From contig NZ_JAIVFV010000048.1 of assembly GCF_020829445.1 (NCBI RefSeq), forward strand, positions 1 to 43,635: a stretch of DNA of 43,635 nt, read 5' to 3'. The position numbers were made by a program, and so were the translations under genes. The notes below the pieces were generated by a model. That model saw nothing but the letters and a program-made list of their open reading frames with translations. It did not search any database and was not told where the DNA came from. The stretch comes from Nostoc sp. CHAB 5836. GTDB lineage: Bacteria > Cyanobacteriota > Cyanobacteriia > Cyanobacteriales > Nostocaceae. Shown here piece after piece: positions 43,481 to 43,635 of this stretch (position 1 is its first letter; every line of letters begins with the position of its first letter).

Positions 43481-43635
43481 ATCGATGGATCTGGGCGTTA
43501 AGCTTGTCTTTAAGCTTCCTCGGTCTGAAGACGCGGGGATTTCTGAAGAGTCCACAAGTAGACTTTCTTAGGCATACTTAAAATGCCTCTACCTACTCCA
43601 CTTAAGTCAAACTTAAATATCGCAGCTACTTTTCT

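Overview
The window looks like chromosomal DNA of a filamentous, Nostoc-like (heterocystous) cyanobacterium. The evidence is the many HIP1 octamers (GCGATCGC), a cluster of phylloquinone genes (menF, menA, menC, menE and a DHNA-CoA thioesterase), ndhL next to a DUF3007 gene, an IctB-type membrane protein, cyanoexosortase genes, and a tRNA-Leu(UAA) gene split by a group I intron whose P6b stem carries the TDNGATT heptamers typical of Nostoc. Layout. 1-1.24 kb: 3' part of a frameshifted dynamin-like GTPase gene. 1.3-5.2 kb: a conserved hypothetical gene, a Ser/Thr kinase with an SH3-like domain and a coiled-coil membrane protein. 5.4-7.1 kb: ndhL and DUF3007 genes followed by a trpA remnant without its first third. 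7.4-7.8 kb: intron-bearing tRNA-Leu. 8-11.5 kb: proA and a brnT/brnA toxin-antitoxin pair set among nested non-coding transposable elements. 11.5-18.3 kb: phylloquinone region, with menF and a methyltransferase leftward, menA-menC-menE rightward, and the thioesterase convergent behind menE downstream of a vapBC pair. 19.2-22.3 kb: ictB and a GAF histidine kinase. 23.1-32.7 kb: exopolysaccharide/exosortase locus (sugar aminotransferase, cyanoexosortase, its partner, Wza-like export protein, Wzc-like chain-length/kinase protein), split by a decayed IS1380-type element. 33-35.7 kb: two tandem rhomboid proteases and a TPR protein. 36-39.4 kb: CsbD protein, a protein of five 19-residue repeats, and uvrB. 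39.5-43.5 kb: accessory genes (DTGF aspartic-protease/partner pair, RTX protein, UPF0175/DUF3368 toxin-antitoxin pair, broken Uma2 gene). This last block lies between two 59-bp copies of the uvrB 3' end. The strongest signal is a layered set of miniature transposable elements. I distinguish at least five families: CAGGGC-type (168-bp core, 10-bp target duplication), CAATAC-type (102-206 bp, 10-bp duplication), a 131-bp TA-target family, a TAGACGTCTGG family, and a CTKACTTTTC family with 8-10-bp duplication. Duplications can be read directly for most copies and show up to three levels of nesting. Several elements start exactly at stop codons. One sits in frame inside menE, and menC carries an in-frame low-complexity expansion of about 115 codons with every catalytic residue still present. 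All functional assignments come from reading motifs and recalling families; no database search was run.
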